From Ceratopteris richardii (Eukaryota > Streptophyta > Polypodiopsida > Polypodiales > Pteridaceae): DNA of 64,000 nucleotides. Positions within the stretch are counted from its first letter, which is position 1. Each line of letters begins with the position of its first letter. Below are positions 42,501-54,509 of this stretch, in pieces. Location of the stretch: the NCBI GenBank assembly GCA_020310875.1, contig CM035413.1:166868996-166932995 (forward strand). Direction: 5' to 3'. A model generated the notes under the pieces. It was not told where the DNA came from. It worked only from the letters and a program-made list of their open reading frames with translations, and made no database searches. Position numbers and translations under genes: made by a program.

Positions 42501-43770
42501 CTCTGCTCAACAAATTCTGATTACCATCACAAGTTTTCACATTTCCAACTTTAACTACAGAATGCTTTGTATCATCACGTGTTTGGACTTGGTGTTTACC
42601 TTTTGGTTCCTCAAGATCAGAGAGTAGTGCAACATTACCAGCCACATGATTTGAACACCCTGAATCAATATAAAATAAGTGATCATCATTTGTACCTTAC
42701 TTTGAAGTCATGTTCATGATCAAGAGAGAGCCATCCTGCTCCTCTGTGTAGTTGTTGTAGTCCTTTCTGTTTCTGAATCCTCCTTGGTAGTTGCCATTGT
42801 AATTGTTGTTGTAGTTGTTGTTATAATTGTTTTTGTGGCCTTGGTGATGGTTGAACCTTCCTCTAGACTGAGAGTATCCACCTCTTTGGTAGCCTCTTCC
42901 TCTCTAGTTTTTGTTATTCTTGTAACACTCATCTGTGGTGTGGTTTGAAAAACCACAAATGTTACATTGTGATGTGTAAGAGGGTCTCCCCCTACCTTGT
43001 TTACCTCCTCTGCCCCTACCTCTTGAAGATCTACCTCTCCCTGCATAGTTGGCTTGGGAGGTAGAGCATTCATCTTCCACCTTCTTACTCTTGCCTTTAT
43101 CCTTAGATTTCTTATCAGTGTATAGGGCAGAAGAGTTGTTACCTTTGGTAGTATCTCCACTCTTGGTAAGCTTTGCTTCATGTGTGAATAGTTGACCCAT
43201 GAGAGTTGGAAGATATGGAGTGTGCATGTCCATGTAGAGATCCATTGCAGTGGTGAAGCTTTCCCACTTGTCATCAGCCTTGATCCCATTGATTACCTGC
43301 CTTACAATTTGTTCCTCTTCAATCTCTTCTCCTATGCTTGCTAACTGATCTGCAACATCTTTGATCTTGGTCACAAATTCTGAAACAGCTTGCTTAGGTT
43401 GCTTCCTTAGTGTTGTGAATTCAATCCACAACTGATTTTTCCTAGCCCTTGTATTGGAGGAAAAATATGATGACAAGGTTTCCCAAGTCTCTTGGGAAGT
43501 CTTAAAATTACTGATATGAGGTAAAAGAAAGTCAGATATAGAGTTGAGTAGATAAGACCTGTCCAATGCATCCCTTGCACACCATGTGTTGAGTTTTTCT
43601 TGCTCCTCTTTGGTTGGCAAACCTCTTGCTTTGAATGAGGGAAATTCCTCATCTCCTGAGATGTATCCATAGAGACTCCTTCCTTGTAAGTAGGTCTTCA
43701 TCCTTAGAGACCAAGCTTGATAGTTTTTCCTGTCCAATTTGTCAATAAATGAAGGAAAACCATCTCCCAT
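39571..43770 (-). pseudogene. Copia A gag-pol polyprotein (one frame, three stops)
   Basis: From the ATG at 43770 a single phase runs about 1,400 codons to 39571, broken only by TAG at 42904-42906, TAA at 42697-42699 and TAG at 41833-41835. Gag starts MGDGFPSFIDKLDRKNYQAW and has a CX2CX4HX4C knuckle (CNICGFSNHTTDEC) near 42965. The protease has YIDSGCSNHV near 42670. Integrase has an HHCC module (HKRLGHIG, CGACQFGK) and a core in which the first Asp is Asn (HTNVWGP), followed by RSDGGDEY and AERRN. RT has GIDYEETFSPVAK, QLDVKNAFLNG and YVDDIIITG; RNase H has STEAEYRGL and DLPTKAL, but its first acidic residue is Tyr (YSYADWA). Order PR-IN-RT-RH is that of Ty1/copia. Confidence 0.93.
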
Positions 43771-43782
43771 TTTACCTTATTT

Positions 43783-43795
43783 GCTCTGATACCAC
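43783..43795 (-). other. Primer binding site of copia A
   Basis: Minus strand GTGGTATCAGAGC next to the LTR at 43796; initiator tRNA-Met type. Confidence 0.9.
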
Positions 43796-44853
43796 TGTTG
43801 GGAAAGATGGATGGATGATCCAAGAGATTGAGTAGGTACTGCTAAAACTTGCTTCGTATCAGCCCCCTTTAGCTTCAGACTTGATTAGTAGACTCCCTTA
43901 GCTTTCCAATGACACCAAGAAATGGCCTATGTCCTTTGGAAATGATGTGTGCAATGATTGAATCAAAACAGATAACTTTGGAAGTCACAAACTCAATAAA
44001 ACCTTCTATTTTGATCTTGACACCTGCTGAATGTTTTGCTCAGAGTGACCAGCACAGTAGCAATTGATAAAATTCCTTCTAGGGGTATTCAACTAGCTTA
44101 GTAAGCTACCATTTGCAAGTGGAATGATGTAAAATAATGAACTATGCTAAGAGAAATTTATTTAGCAAGATTTGGTATACCCCCAACTTTTTAGGATTGT
44201 AGTAGAGATAGACCAGTGAGCACCTCGACAATGATTTCTTTGAATTGGCTGAATGAAATCACGTCAACCTTTGTCAGCACGTAGATGCCTTTGAGCGGAA
44301 TCCAACAAGCTTTGAATCACTGAATTTGGAGTAGTATTGACTGAGATATGTCCTTGACAAGTTGACAGACTTTTGAGTAGACTAGTAGAGAACACAGAGA
44401 TGAATGATATAAATGTATCTATTAGTTAACACTTGTGTACAATCCCATTGGCATGACAAGCATTGCCTAATGGTGTAGAGAGGTGTAGACTATGATGTAG
44501 TACTCACACACACTCAATGACAGTAGAATGAAGCTCGGGAGTGATGTCTCTTACCGCGACTTTTCAAGTTCACCTTTTATATGGAATGTGTAAGAATTTG
44601 AATTCAAATTCAAATTCTTGGCTCCTTCTAATCAAGCTTCTAAGAACTTGGAGATATTCTCTCAATCAAGTGAACTAACTTTTCCACAAATCATTTGGGT
44701 AGGTGATTACAAAAGATTCTAAGTCAAATTGACTTTTACAATGAGGTAAAGTGGTAAGTAATCACTAGCATGTGTTCCTATGGTTCTTCATGCATGTAGA
44801 GTCTTCATGATATTTTCCAAGCCAAATGTGTAGGCTTGTGATTTACACCAACA
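43796..44853 (-). repeat. Copia LTR 2, shared by A (5' LTR) and B (3' LTR)
   Basis: 1,058 bp, same ends as LTR 1. On its left is the primer site of A; on its right is the polypurine tract of B, which carries a T in the G run (GGATTGAGTGGGAGC). No target-site duplication flanks it. Confidence 0.95.
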
Positions 44854-44894
44854 GCTCCCACTCAATCCAAATATTTTGGCTTAAGTCTTCATCT

Positions 44895-46439
44895 TCAATC
44901 TTCAAGTACATCCTGCAATCCAATCATAGATTTGAACCTGCAAAGTTTGGTCCCATCCAAAGCTTTAGTCAGCAAATCTGCACATTGCATGTTGGTTGAC
45001 ACATAGGTAAGCTGAATGTCCTTGCTTAGCAACTTCTCCCTCACATAATGATAATGAACTTCTATGTGTTTGGTCCTGGCATGATAGATAGGATTAGCTG
45101 CAAGGTGAAGAGAACTTGTATTATCTCCAAAGGTAATTGGAGGCCTAGTATATAAGCCCAATTCTGTATACAAAAGCTTAATCCAAATTGCTTCTTGAGT
45201 GGCATTAGCTAGCCCTCTATACTTTGCTTCTGTAGAAGACAATGCAATAGTTGGTTGCTTCTTTGCAGACCATGAAATTGGTTTGTCACCTGCAAAAGAA
45301 ATGTATCCTGAAGTGCTTCTCCTATCATCCTTGCATCTTGCCCAATCTGCATCTGAATAAACTTTTATATCAATATCTGAAGTGTAAGGAAAGTACAAAC
45401 CATGGTTCTGTGTACCCTTGAGATACTTCAAGATTCTTTTGGCAGCCTCTAAGTGAGGTATCCTTGGCTTGTGCATAAATTGACTTAGCACACTAACTCC
45501 ATATGCAATATCAATTTTTGTAAGAGTAGCATAGTTCAAGCTACCTACCATACTTTGATAACCTGTAATGTCTTGGACTTCATCACCTTCATGGGCACTT
45601 AGCTTTAGGTTCACCTCCATTGGAGTGCTAGCTGCTTTAGCATCCTGCAAGTGAAATTTCTTCAACATGTCCTGCACATACTTCTTCTGAGTAATGTATA
45701 TTCCTAAATTAGTGTAAACTAATTCAAGTCCCAAAAAATACTCCAATAGCCCAAGATCATTGATCTTGAACTCCTTCATCATTTGGCTTTTGATGCTTCT
45801 GATTCCATTGACATCATTACCTGTAATGGTGATGTCATCAACATAGACACAGAGATACATTACCTCTGAATTACTTCTCTTAATAAACAGAGAGGTGTCA
45901 GCCTTGCTCATGACAAAACCTTGGTCTTGGAGGTATGTAGTTAGCCTGTAATTCCATGCCCTAGGTGCCTGCTTCAATCCATATAAAGCCTTCTTTAATT
46001 TGCAAACATAAGTTACCTTCTTAGGGTCGTCATAGCCAGGAGGTTGTGACATATAAACCTCTTCTGAGATCCATCCATTCAAAAAAGCATTCTTGACATC
46101 CAATTGGTACATGTTCCAATTCTTTGATGCAGCCACACTCACCAACACTTTGATTGTTGGCATCTTGGCCACAGGAGAAAATGTTTCTTCATAGTCAATG
46201 CCTTGGGTTTGTGCAAAACCCTTGGCTACCAATCTGGCCTTGTACCTGTTAATTGTGCCATCAGAATTTTTTTTCAATTTATTGATCCATCTAGATCCTA
46301 TTACCGTCATGGAGTCCTTCTTGGGTACTAACTCCCATCTATCACTCTCCTTGAGTGCTTCAATCTCCTCATCCATAGCTTCCTTCCATTCTGATTTTGT
46401 AATTCCTTCTTCATATGATCCTGATTCTTCATTTACCAA
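44895..46439 (-). pseudogene. Copia B: reverse transcriptase and RNase H
   Basis: 514 codons nearly identical to the A copy: ETFSPVAK, QLDVKNAFLNG, YVDDITITG and RNase H with YSDADWARC. In STEAKYRGL the second Glu of A (STEAEY) is Lys. The frame starts after a 175-base deletion in the integrase-RT linker (A bases 41168-41342 missing at 46507), which puts it out of phase with B integrase. The annotated first Met is not a natural start. Confidence 0.92.
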
Positions 46440-46708
46440 ATCCTTTGCGAGATAAATTGAATGTTTAGTAACAAGAGATGTATCATACCCATATCTGATA
46501 GGTTTTTTGGAAATTCCTCTTCCAAATCATAGGGTAGTTTGACCTTCCTGCATTCATTCTCATACCAAGAATCATTCTCATCAAAGATCACATCTCTGCT
46601 TATCATAAATCCCTTATTGGTAGGGTTATAAAACCTGTAACCTTTTTTATTAAAATCATATCGAATAAAAATACATTTTTTAGCCTTTGGATCTAGCTTT
46701 CCTCTTAC

Positions 46709-47890
46709 CTATGAAGGAATGTGTACATATGCTATACATCCAAAAATTTTGCAGTGATCCAATGATGGTCTCTTACCATGCGATGCTTCATATGGTGTCA
46801 TACCATCAAGTGACTTTGATGGTAACCTGTTTATGAGATAGGTGGCAGTAGAGACACTCTCTGCCCATAGATAGTTAGGTAATTTCTTCTCATTAAGCAT
46901 AGATCTAGCTGTCTCAACAATTAACCTATTTCTTCTTTCAGCTACCCCATTCTGTTCAGGAGAATACCTTGTTGTTATTTCCCTTTTGATGCCTCTTTCC
47001 TGCAAGAAGTCCTCAAATTCATTGGAGAAGTACTCGCCTCCTCCATCTGACCTTAGCCTCTTCAAATTCCTTCCTGTCTGATTTTCAACTAATGCAAGAT
47101 ATTTCTTAAAACAATTAAATACCTCATCCTTGTGCTTCATAAAGTATAATATAGTCCATCTGCTATGGTCATCAATAAAAGACACATAGTACCTTGAACC
47201 TGAAATTGAGGGGTCTTTGCTAGGTCCCCATACATTTGTGTGTACAAGCTCTAGATAGTCTTCATGCATATATCCTTTCTTGGAGAAGGGTAACCTGTGA
47301 GACTTACCAAATTGACAAGCACCACACTTGTAAATCATATGTTGCTTGGATACATTAGGTATCCCAAGCACACATTGGTCCCTGCACATTTTCTTTAAGG
47401 TCCTTTCTCTTATGTGCCCTAATCTCTTGTGCCAAATCTCAAGCTCTGAAAGTGTTTGATCTTTATAACTGTATAATGCAATGTTCTTTGTATCTTCCAA
47501 CTCAAAAGTGAAAAGTCTACCTGATTTTTCTCCTTTAGCTATCCTTTTGAATCCATGTCTTGGGTCCTCCAAAAATGCTCCATACTGATTGAGTTTGACC
47601 TGCAACCCTTTCTCTACAATCTGACCAACACTCATTAAGTTCTTTGTAATTGTAGGTACATAAAGTACTCTGCTCAACAAATTCTGATTACCATCACAAG
47701 TTTTCACATTTCCAACTTTAACTACAGAATGCTTTGTATCATCACCTGTTTGGACTTGGTGTTTACCTTTTGGTTCCTCAAGATCAGAGAGTAGTGCAAC
47801 ATTACCAGCCACATGATTTGAACACCCTGAATCAATATAAAATAAGTGATCATCATTTGTACCTGACTTTGAAGTCATGTTCATGATCAA
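46709..47890 (-). pseudogene. Copia B: protease and integrase
   Basis: 393 codons. Protease YIDSGCSNHVAGN at the start; GAG-pre-integrase HHCC module (HKRLGHIR, CGACQFGK); integrase core with HTNVWGP (first catalytic Asp replaced by Asn, as in A), RSDGGGEYF and NGVAERRN. It ends at a TAG in place of the CAG found in A (IPSQVRG). Confidence 0.92.
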
Positions 47891-48034
47891 GAGCGAGTCA
47901 TCCTGCTCCTCTGTGTAGTTGTTGTAGTCCTTTCTGTTTCTGAATCCTCCTTGGTAGTTGCCATTGTAATTGTTGTTGTAGTTGTTGTTATAATTGTTGT
48001 TGTGGCCTTGGTGATGGTTGAACCTTCCTCTAGA

Positions 48035-48936
48035 CTAAGGGTATCCACCTCTTTGGTAGCCTCTTCCTCTCTGGTTTTTGTAATTCCTGTAACACTCATC
48101 TGTGGTGTGGTTTGAAAAACCACAAATGTTACATGGTGATGTGTTATAGGGTCTCCCCCTACCTTGCTTACCTCCTCTGCCCCTACCTCTTGAAGATCTA
48201 CCTCTCCCTGCATAGTTGGCTTGGGAGGTAGAGCATTCATCTTCCACCTTCTTACTCTTGCCTTTATCCTTAGATTTCTTATCAGTGTATAGGGCAGAAG
48301 AGTTGTTACCTTTGGTAGTATCTCCACTCTTGGTAAGCTTTGCTTCATGTGTGAATAGTTGAACCATGAGAGTTGTAAGATCTGGAGTGTGCATGTCCAT
48401 GTAGAGATCCATTGTAGTGGTGAAGCTTTCCCACTTATCATCAGCCTTGATCCCATTGATTGCGTACCTTACAATTTGTTCCTCTTCAATCTCTTCTCCT
48501 ATGCTTGCTAACTGATTTGCAACATCTTTGATCTTGGTCACAAATTCTGAAACAGCTTGCTTAGGTTGCGTCCTTAGTGTTGTGAATTCAATCCACAACT
48601 GATTTTTCCTAACCCTTGTATTGGAGGAAAAATATGATGACAAGGTTTCCCAAGTCTCTTGGGAAGTCTTACAATTTCTGATATGAGGTAAAAGAAAGTC
48701 AGATATAAAGTTGAGTAGATAAGACCTGTCCAATGCATCCCTTGCACACCATGTGTTGAGTTTTTCTTGCTCCTCTTTGGTTGGCAAACCTCTTGCTTTG
48801 AATGAGGGCAATTACTCATCTCCTGAGATGTATCCATAGAGACTCCTTCCTTGTAAGTAGGTCTTCATCCTTAGAGACCAAGCTTGATAGTTGTTCCTGT
48901 CCAATTTATCAATAAATGAAGGAAATCATCTCCCAT
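48035..48936 (-). pseudogene. Copia B: gag
   Basis: The start ATG is at 48936-48934. A one-base deletion near 48925 shifts the first codons, and a TAA (48803-48805 region, GAA in A) follows; the rest is open for 258 codons and includes the CNICGFSNHTTDEC knuckle and an RG-rich stretch (GRGRSSRGRGRGG). It stops at a TAG where A has CAG. Gag forms the particle and binds RNA. Confidence 0.88.
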
Positions 48937-48961
48937 TTTACCTTATTTTCTCTGATACCAA

Positions 48962-50019
48962 TGTTGGGAAAGATGGATGGATGATCCAAGAGATTGAGTA
49001 GGTACTGCTAAAACTTGCTTTGTACCAGCCCCCTTTAGCTTCAGACTTGATTAGTAGACTCCTTTAGCTTTCCAATGACACCAAGAAATGGCCTATGTCC
49101 TTTGGAAATGATGTGTGCAATGATTGAATCAAAACAGATAACTTTGGAAGTCACAAACTCAAGAAAACCTTCTATTTTGGTCTTGACACTTGCTGAATGT
49201 TTTGCTCAGAATGACTAGCACAGTAGCAATTGATAAAATTCCTTCTAGGGGTATTCAATTAGCTTAGTAAGCTACCATTTTTAAGTGGAATGATGTAAAA
49301 TAATGAACTATGCTAAGAGAAATTAATTTAGCAAGATTTGGTATACTCCCAACTTTTTAGGACTGTAGCAGAGATAGACTAGTGATCACCTCGACGAGGA
49401 TTTCTCTGAATTGGCTGAATGAAATCACGTCAACATTTGTCAGCATGTAGATGCCTTTGAGCTGAAGCCAACAAGCTTTGAATCACTGAATTTGGAGTAG
49501 TATTGACTGAGATATGCCCTTAACAAGTTGACAGACTTTTGAGTAGACTAGTAGAGAACACAGAGATGAATGATATAAATGTATCTATTAGTTAACACTT
49601 GTGTACAATCCCATTGGCATGACAAGCATTGCCTAATGGTGTAGAGAGGTGTAGACTAGGATGTAGTACTCACACACACTGAATGACAGTAGAATGAAGC
49701 TCGGGAGTGATGTCTCTCACCGTGACTTTTCAAGTTCACCTTTTATATGGAATGTGTAAGAATTTGAATTCAAATTCAAATTCTTGGCTCCTTCTAATCA
49801 AGCTTCTAAGAACTTGGAGATATTCTCTCAATCAAGTGAACTAACTTTTCCACGAATCATTTGGATAGGTGATTACAAAAGATTTTAAGTCAAATTGACT
49901 TTTATAATGAGGTAAAGTGGTAAGTAATCACTAGCATGTGTTCCTATGGTTCTTCATGCATGTAGAGTCTTCATGATATTTTCCAAGCCAAATGTGTAGG
50001 CTTGTGATTTACACCAACA
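48962..50019 (-). repeat. Copia LTR 3 (5' LTR of B)
   Basis: 1,058 bp, same ends and palindrome as LTR 1 and 2. The adjacent primer site of B reads TGGTATCAGAGA on the minus strand (48949-48960), one base off the usual sequence. Confidence 0.95.
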
Positions 50020-50024
50020 AAATT
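50020..50024. repeat. Tandem copia target-site duplication, right (AAATT)
   Basis: Matches 38449-38453. Confidence 0.85.
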
Positions 50025-51100
50025 CAGTTTTGAAGAAGACTTCTGAAGAAAAGGATTAATGGTCAATTCGGGAGTACAAGTTTGAAGTTTATGACAATAT
50101 GAAATTAATATCCAGTTCAATTTATACCAATATGACATTGCAGGGGGGATTCCTGGAAAACAATGTCACATCAATCCAAAATCCATTTAGGGCAGAAACC
50201 CTAATTTTGGTACTTAGTCATTTTTGGCACAAAACTAGGTAAAATTTTTATGAGCCTATCTTGTAGAGCTTGAAGAGAGCTTTCCAATGGTATATGACAT
50301 TCAGTCATCAGACATCAGATTTGGGAGAAAACCCTAATCCTAATTTTCTGTTGAGTTAGGATTTTGACCTTATATGATAGCTCTCGGCATAAGGATCATA
50401 AAAATGTTGTCAGATCATTCATCAGGTAGTCAAAAGTGTGAAAACGTAGGTCAAGAAGTTATTTTTAAAGTTAGCTAAAAGCAACTTTAAAAGTAAAGCA
50501 AACTCACTTAAAATAAAGCAAACACAATTTAAAAAGCGATGAGATTAAAATAAAGTACTTTTTAGTGAGTTTTTTCCAAGAGCTTTGGAAGGCTATAAAA
50601 GAGAGTCCTTGGGTCACTTTTAAGACATCACACACCAATTGGCAACGCCAGTTCTTGATCCCTTAGTAGAGGTGGTGCTCTAGCACACACGGGGCAGCCA
50701 TGGTGCACTCTAGGAGCATGTTGAGGAGCAGCTATGGAGTTCTTCTTGGAGAAGAGTGTGCTCACACTCTTGCTTATGGAGAGGACTTGTCCATCAGCAA
50801 CTTGGTGGTGTGGATCAGCCATGTACATGATGTATTTGAAGATTGTCTTCTACATGAAGATTTTGGTTTACTTCAAAGACATTGGATGGTGGTTAACATA
50901 AGATTTGCATCTTATGTTAAGAATTCAGGTACATATTCTCTTTATGCACACAGGTACTACTTGGAGTTTCTGGAGGCAGTGGCATCCATATTAGGAGGAG
51001 TCCTATTCGGCATATCTAAAGGAGAATCCGTACATGTATGCTTCATGCATATTTGGATGAGGTGTTAGAGAAGATATGTTCATATGAGTTTGAGGATTTC
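50025..51100 (+). other. Candidate decayed 3' LTR of an unidentified plus-strand element
   Basis: A polypurine-like tract ATTGCAGGGGGGAT lies at 50137-50150, and 440 bases further a TATA box (GGCTATAAAAGAG) at 50591-50603, the usual layout of a plant LTR. No matching 5' copy was found, and no gene is seen; frames at 50628-51068 have no known domain. Confidence 0.35.
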
Positions 51101-51993
51101 TGGCAGCAAACTTGTTAGCATTCTTTGCTACTTTTGTAAGTATGTGATCTTTTCACACACATATCTGATTAGGGCCTAAGTTCAGATGAGAGTTTGCTGA
51201 TTATCAGTTTTAGACTGATCTTTCATAATACAATTTTTTGATATTACTTGAAGACCATTAGAGATTCAGAATACAAATTTTTTATATTACTTGATATTAC
51301 TTGAAGACCATTAGAGATTCCGAATACAAATTTTCCCTTCATGATTTGGCTGTCATGCATGCTTTCAGTGATGATTTGGTTGTCATGCATGCGAGTTGTA
51401 TGACCAAGTGTTTGGTTTCATTCTGTTTCAATTTAATCCTACTAGGAAGTTGATTCTCTACGTAAACCACCCTGAGAAAATGAAAGCAAAGCATTTGTGC
51501 ATTTGAATCATATTAATGAGTAAACGTTTGCGCACTTTTGTTTTGATTGAAACAGAACAGTGTATAAAGATTATTTTCGTCACTTAAATTATGATAAAGA
51601 GTTTTATGCTCTATGCTTTCATATCTTAATAAATTTTGGTACTCTTACATATGAGAGTGTCACAAAGAACATGTTTACAAAATTGATTCATGTGTGGTTA
51701 GGCAGTGATCTCATAGTTACATGTAGGTATAGACAACGGAAGAAAAACTTGAGCAATTGTTTCTCACTGAGGCAAATACAAATTTATTAGTAAAGTTTTC
51801 TTTCAAGCGCTAGAGAAGCATTGAGAATCAAAGATGATGAATCATTTGTTTCCGAAGCACATAAGAATATGAAGGCAACAAACAACGAAGATTTTAACAA
51901 GTATGATGAATTGCATGTTTCTTAAGGTTCTTAGGATATGGTTTTGTAATTAAATTACTAATAATCTCTGTAAGTTTGCATTAAGCATTTGAG
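51101..51993. other. Unassigned stretch with short tandem duplications
   Basis: No gene supported. About 42 bases containing ACTTGAAGACCATTAGAGAT occur at 51240-51281 and again at 51293-51334; a second pair, GATTTGG.TGTCATGCATGC, lies at 51342-51390. Confidence 0.5.
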
Positions 51994-53215
51994 TTGCTAG
52001 AAATCACCCTGCATGAGTTATTGAACTTGGCGGTTGACTTGATCCATCAATCGAGCATTCTCGTACTTCCGACAATGCAGCAAACTTTCCCCAAGGTTAT
52101 TCTAACCTTGTGCTCAAAGGATTCCTTCCATTCTCCTTCCCGTTCCATTCAACAATCTTCTACCTCTTTCCCAACATGTGGCCTTGCTTCGTCCGCTCAT
52201 AAGACTCTTGTTTCACCCACCAATCAACCAATGTTAAATATCATCCCTTCTCCACCACCTTCACCCCCATCACAACTGACGATAGTCACCACTGGACGTC
52301 TCCCAACTTTGCCATCATCACTAGTGCCTTCTTCTTCTTAGTCCCCAAATTACTCACCCCATGCACTCCATTCAGCCCCATTTGTTCGCCCTTCCCCCCT
52401 CCAAACCACCCTTGGTGTACACCAGATTATGAGGAATTCCCTGCTCTTCCACCACTACTAGCCCCCCATGAACAGTTTTGGACCTTCGATGTCAACGAAC
52501 AATGTAGTTAACATGGATTTGGTCGATCAATACATATCTAGTCCACATGCAAACTCTTCTCGCATGTGACATCGATCAATATCATCAGCCTTGCAACTCC
52601 CTCACCGTGGACAATCTGCAATCGCAAAAACATATACACAAGCTCCACGAAGATTTATCTACTCAAGAACTCAACTCCTACCAACTCCTGGATGCCCTAT
52701 ACTGAGAAGCCAAACAAACAATGTACTTTAAAGGTTTTTATGAGGAAGCAATGAAGGAAATTGAGATTGCTTATAAGAAAGCCGTCAATTTGTAGGAGGA
52801 AAATACATGAAATCTCCAACGCATTCAAGAGTTGGAGCATGAAACCATGGTACAAAAGTCGGCCTTACATGAAGCCAAATTTAAGTTGGAGTTGCATACT
52901 TAGGAACACAAACTAATGCATTAGACTGTTGAAGCACTACATGAGACTAACGCTCATTTATTTGCTAAAGTTCAGTAGCATATTGATGTAGTCATCCAAC
53001 ATCAAGCTACTCTACAAATTTTATAGACCCTAATGGAGCAAGTGGAAGCATAGACGACTCAAGTCCTGTAGCAAGCATAGATGGAACACAAATGCCGAAA
53101 ACATATCATGAAACAAGACTTCTATTTGCAAGAGGAGTTTGGACTTCAGTTGGATGAAGCTCAAAGCCGGGCTATAATTTTTTTTTCAGCCTCTGGCTAC
53201 TTCATCCTCTTGAGG
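51994..53215 (+). pseudogene. Decayed coiled-coil protein, probably a retroelement ORF
   Basis: The 5' part (51994-52341) is a Pro/Ser-rich frame (IIPSPPPSPPSQ). From about 52580 to 53215 one frame spells a helical, E/K/Q/L-rich protein (EAMKEIEIAYKKAV, IQELEHETMVQKSALHEAKF, HETNAHLFAKVQ) broken by ten or so stops, mostly TAG where Gln would fit. No catalytic motif. It resembles in style, not clearly in sequence, the coiled coil of the G2 accessory ORF. Function unknown. Confidence 0.5.
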
Positions 53216-53789
53216 TAAAAAAATTGTTGAAGAAAATGGTTAGGAAAAAGAGACAACCTTTTGCCAAGGAGAGAAAATTATAATTGTAAACTCCGAAGTA
53301 TTTTTGGGTGAATAGTTCTGACCAAATAGTCGGACATGTACAATGTATCTTTTCACAATATAATAGAAAGAAGTTTCTTTTGTGCATGGAGAGAGAATGT
53401 AGGAGCCAAACATGTCAAACTATCAGGCCAGTGTTGTTGTAGACACTATCGGGTTATATCTTGAGTAGTGTTAGGATTAGTATTCAGTTATGTTCTACAT
53501 ACTGTTGTGGTTAATCATAATTATATGAGTGTAAGAGGAATTAGTGCAAACTACAGTCTACGTTGATTATGTCCAAGGGAATCAATGTTGGTTTGGTGAT
53601 TTCTGATGAAATATTGTAGTAACCATTCGATGTAGTGATTCAGTACAATGGATTTTGTGCAGAGCAGAACAATATCTAATTCGAGCTTGGTATGAGTAAC
53701 TATGATTGTGTTTTGCCAGAATTACTTAACTGGTGGTAATTGGCTGAAGTTTGGTTGTCTTGGAAATATATGACAAGGAGAAAAAACAG
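53216..53789. other. Unassigned AT-rich stretch
   Basis: No gene or repeat recognised. Confidence 0.4.
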
Positions 53790-53931
53790 GAATTTAGACC
53801 ACTCTAAATTCTACCACCCAAAAAATCTCCATGACCTAATCCTTCCCTAGCATTGACCTTGCAAACTCCAAAATTGTCTTATTTCTTCTCTCTGCCACTC
53901 CATTTTGTTCTACAGTATACCTGGTAGTAAT
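53790..53931 (-). pseudogene. Copia fragment E, integrase end, left piece
   Basis: The minus strand encodes TTRYTVEQNGVAERRNKTI and ARSML, matching the integrase end of copia A and B. The frame decays leftwards. It is cut at 53931 by copia D. Confidence 0.8.
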
Positions 53932-54154
53932 TGTTGATATATTTAGGTAGTGATGTGTGTGAACACACTAGGACCATCGGGGTACTTTTTTCCCTCTTTA
54001 AGAGGTTTTTTCTCCCCAGCTTGTATATATGCCTATAGCCCTAATGGGTGATATATCTGTATACATTCTAGTGGTAATACATTCAGTATTGTGTGTTGTG
54101 CTCCAAGCTTCTTCTTCATTTTTCACGTGCTTTCGTAGACCTCAAACTCCAAGA
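53932..54154 (+). repeat. 5' LTR of copia D
   Basis: Starts TGTTGATATATTTAGG; contains GTGTGTGAACACAC and TTGTATATATGCC. The 3' limit is approximate. It is followed by CGGTATCCGAGC (54157-54168), a diverged tRNA-Met-type primer site. Confidence 0.8.
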
Positions 54155-54509
54155 ATCGGTATCCGAGCAGGTCACTGCTTCATCTAGGGCATCAACATCA
54201 CCCCTCTTGCCATAGTCTCGGAATCACACAAAATTTGGTGAGCATACTCAGCATGATTAGGAGATCAAAACTGCTTTGCTTTGTGGTATCGAAATCCTGA
54301 TCTGAGCTCGTTTCGACCTTCAAACGCACTATTGTAGCACTTGTGCAAGCTATTTTGTCTTTTTGTGCAAACGATATATACATGTTTCTGTTCACCACTA
54401 TAAGTGTCTCAAAGTCTGCTACAGGTTTAGCAACACTCATCAAGGTAGTTTTGATCAACTTTTTCAGATACAGTCATTTTTTTGCATCAAAGTATTTTAG
54501 TCTATCGCC

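Larger units (their letters stand above)
38454..50019 (-). mobile_element. Tandem Ty1/copia element: three LTRs and two internal regions (A and B), minus strand
   Basis: LTRs at 38454-39511, 43796-44853 and 48962-50019, each exactly 1,058 bp, flank internal regions A (39512-43795, 4,284 bp) and B (44854-48961, 4,108 bp). AAATT occurs once at each outer end and not at the middle LTR, so the array behaves as one insertion that shares a central LTR. Both internal regions code for copia gag-protease-integrase-RT-RNase H. The array probably arose by unequal recombination between LTRs. Confidence 0.95.

Noticed and set aside
42720..43289. Thr-rich minus-strand frame over copia gag (and 47887-48456)
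   Set aside because: It is the alternative phase of the gag RG/NY-rich region; the true frame has the zinc knuckle.
38454..44853. Two independent adjacent copia insertions
   Set aside because: There is one shared middle LTR with no target-site duplication beside it, and AAATT occurs only at the outer ends.
50628..51068. Host gene at 50628-51068
   Set aside because: Short frames on both strands, no domain, and an LTR-like TATA context.
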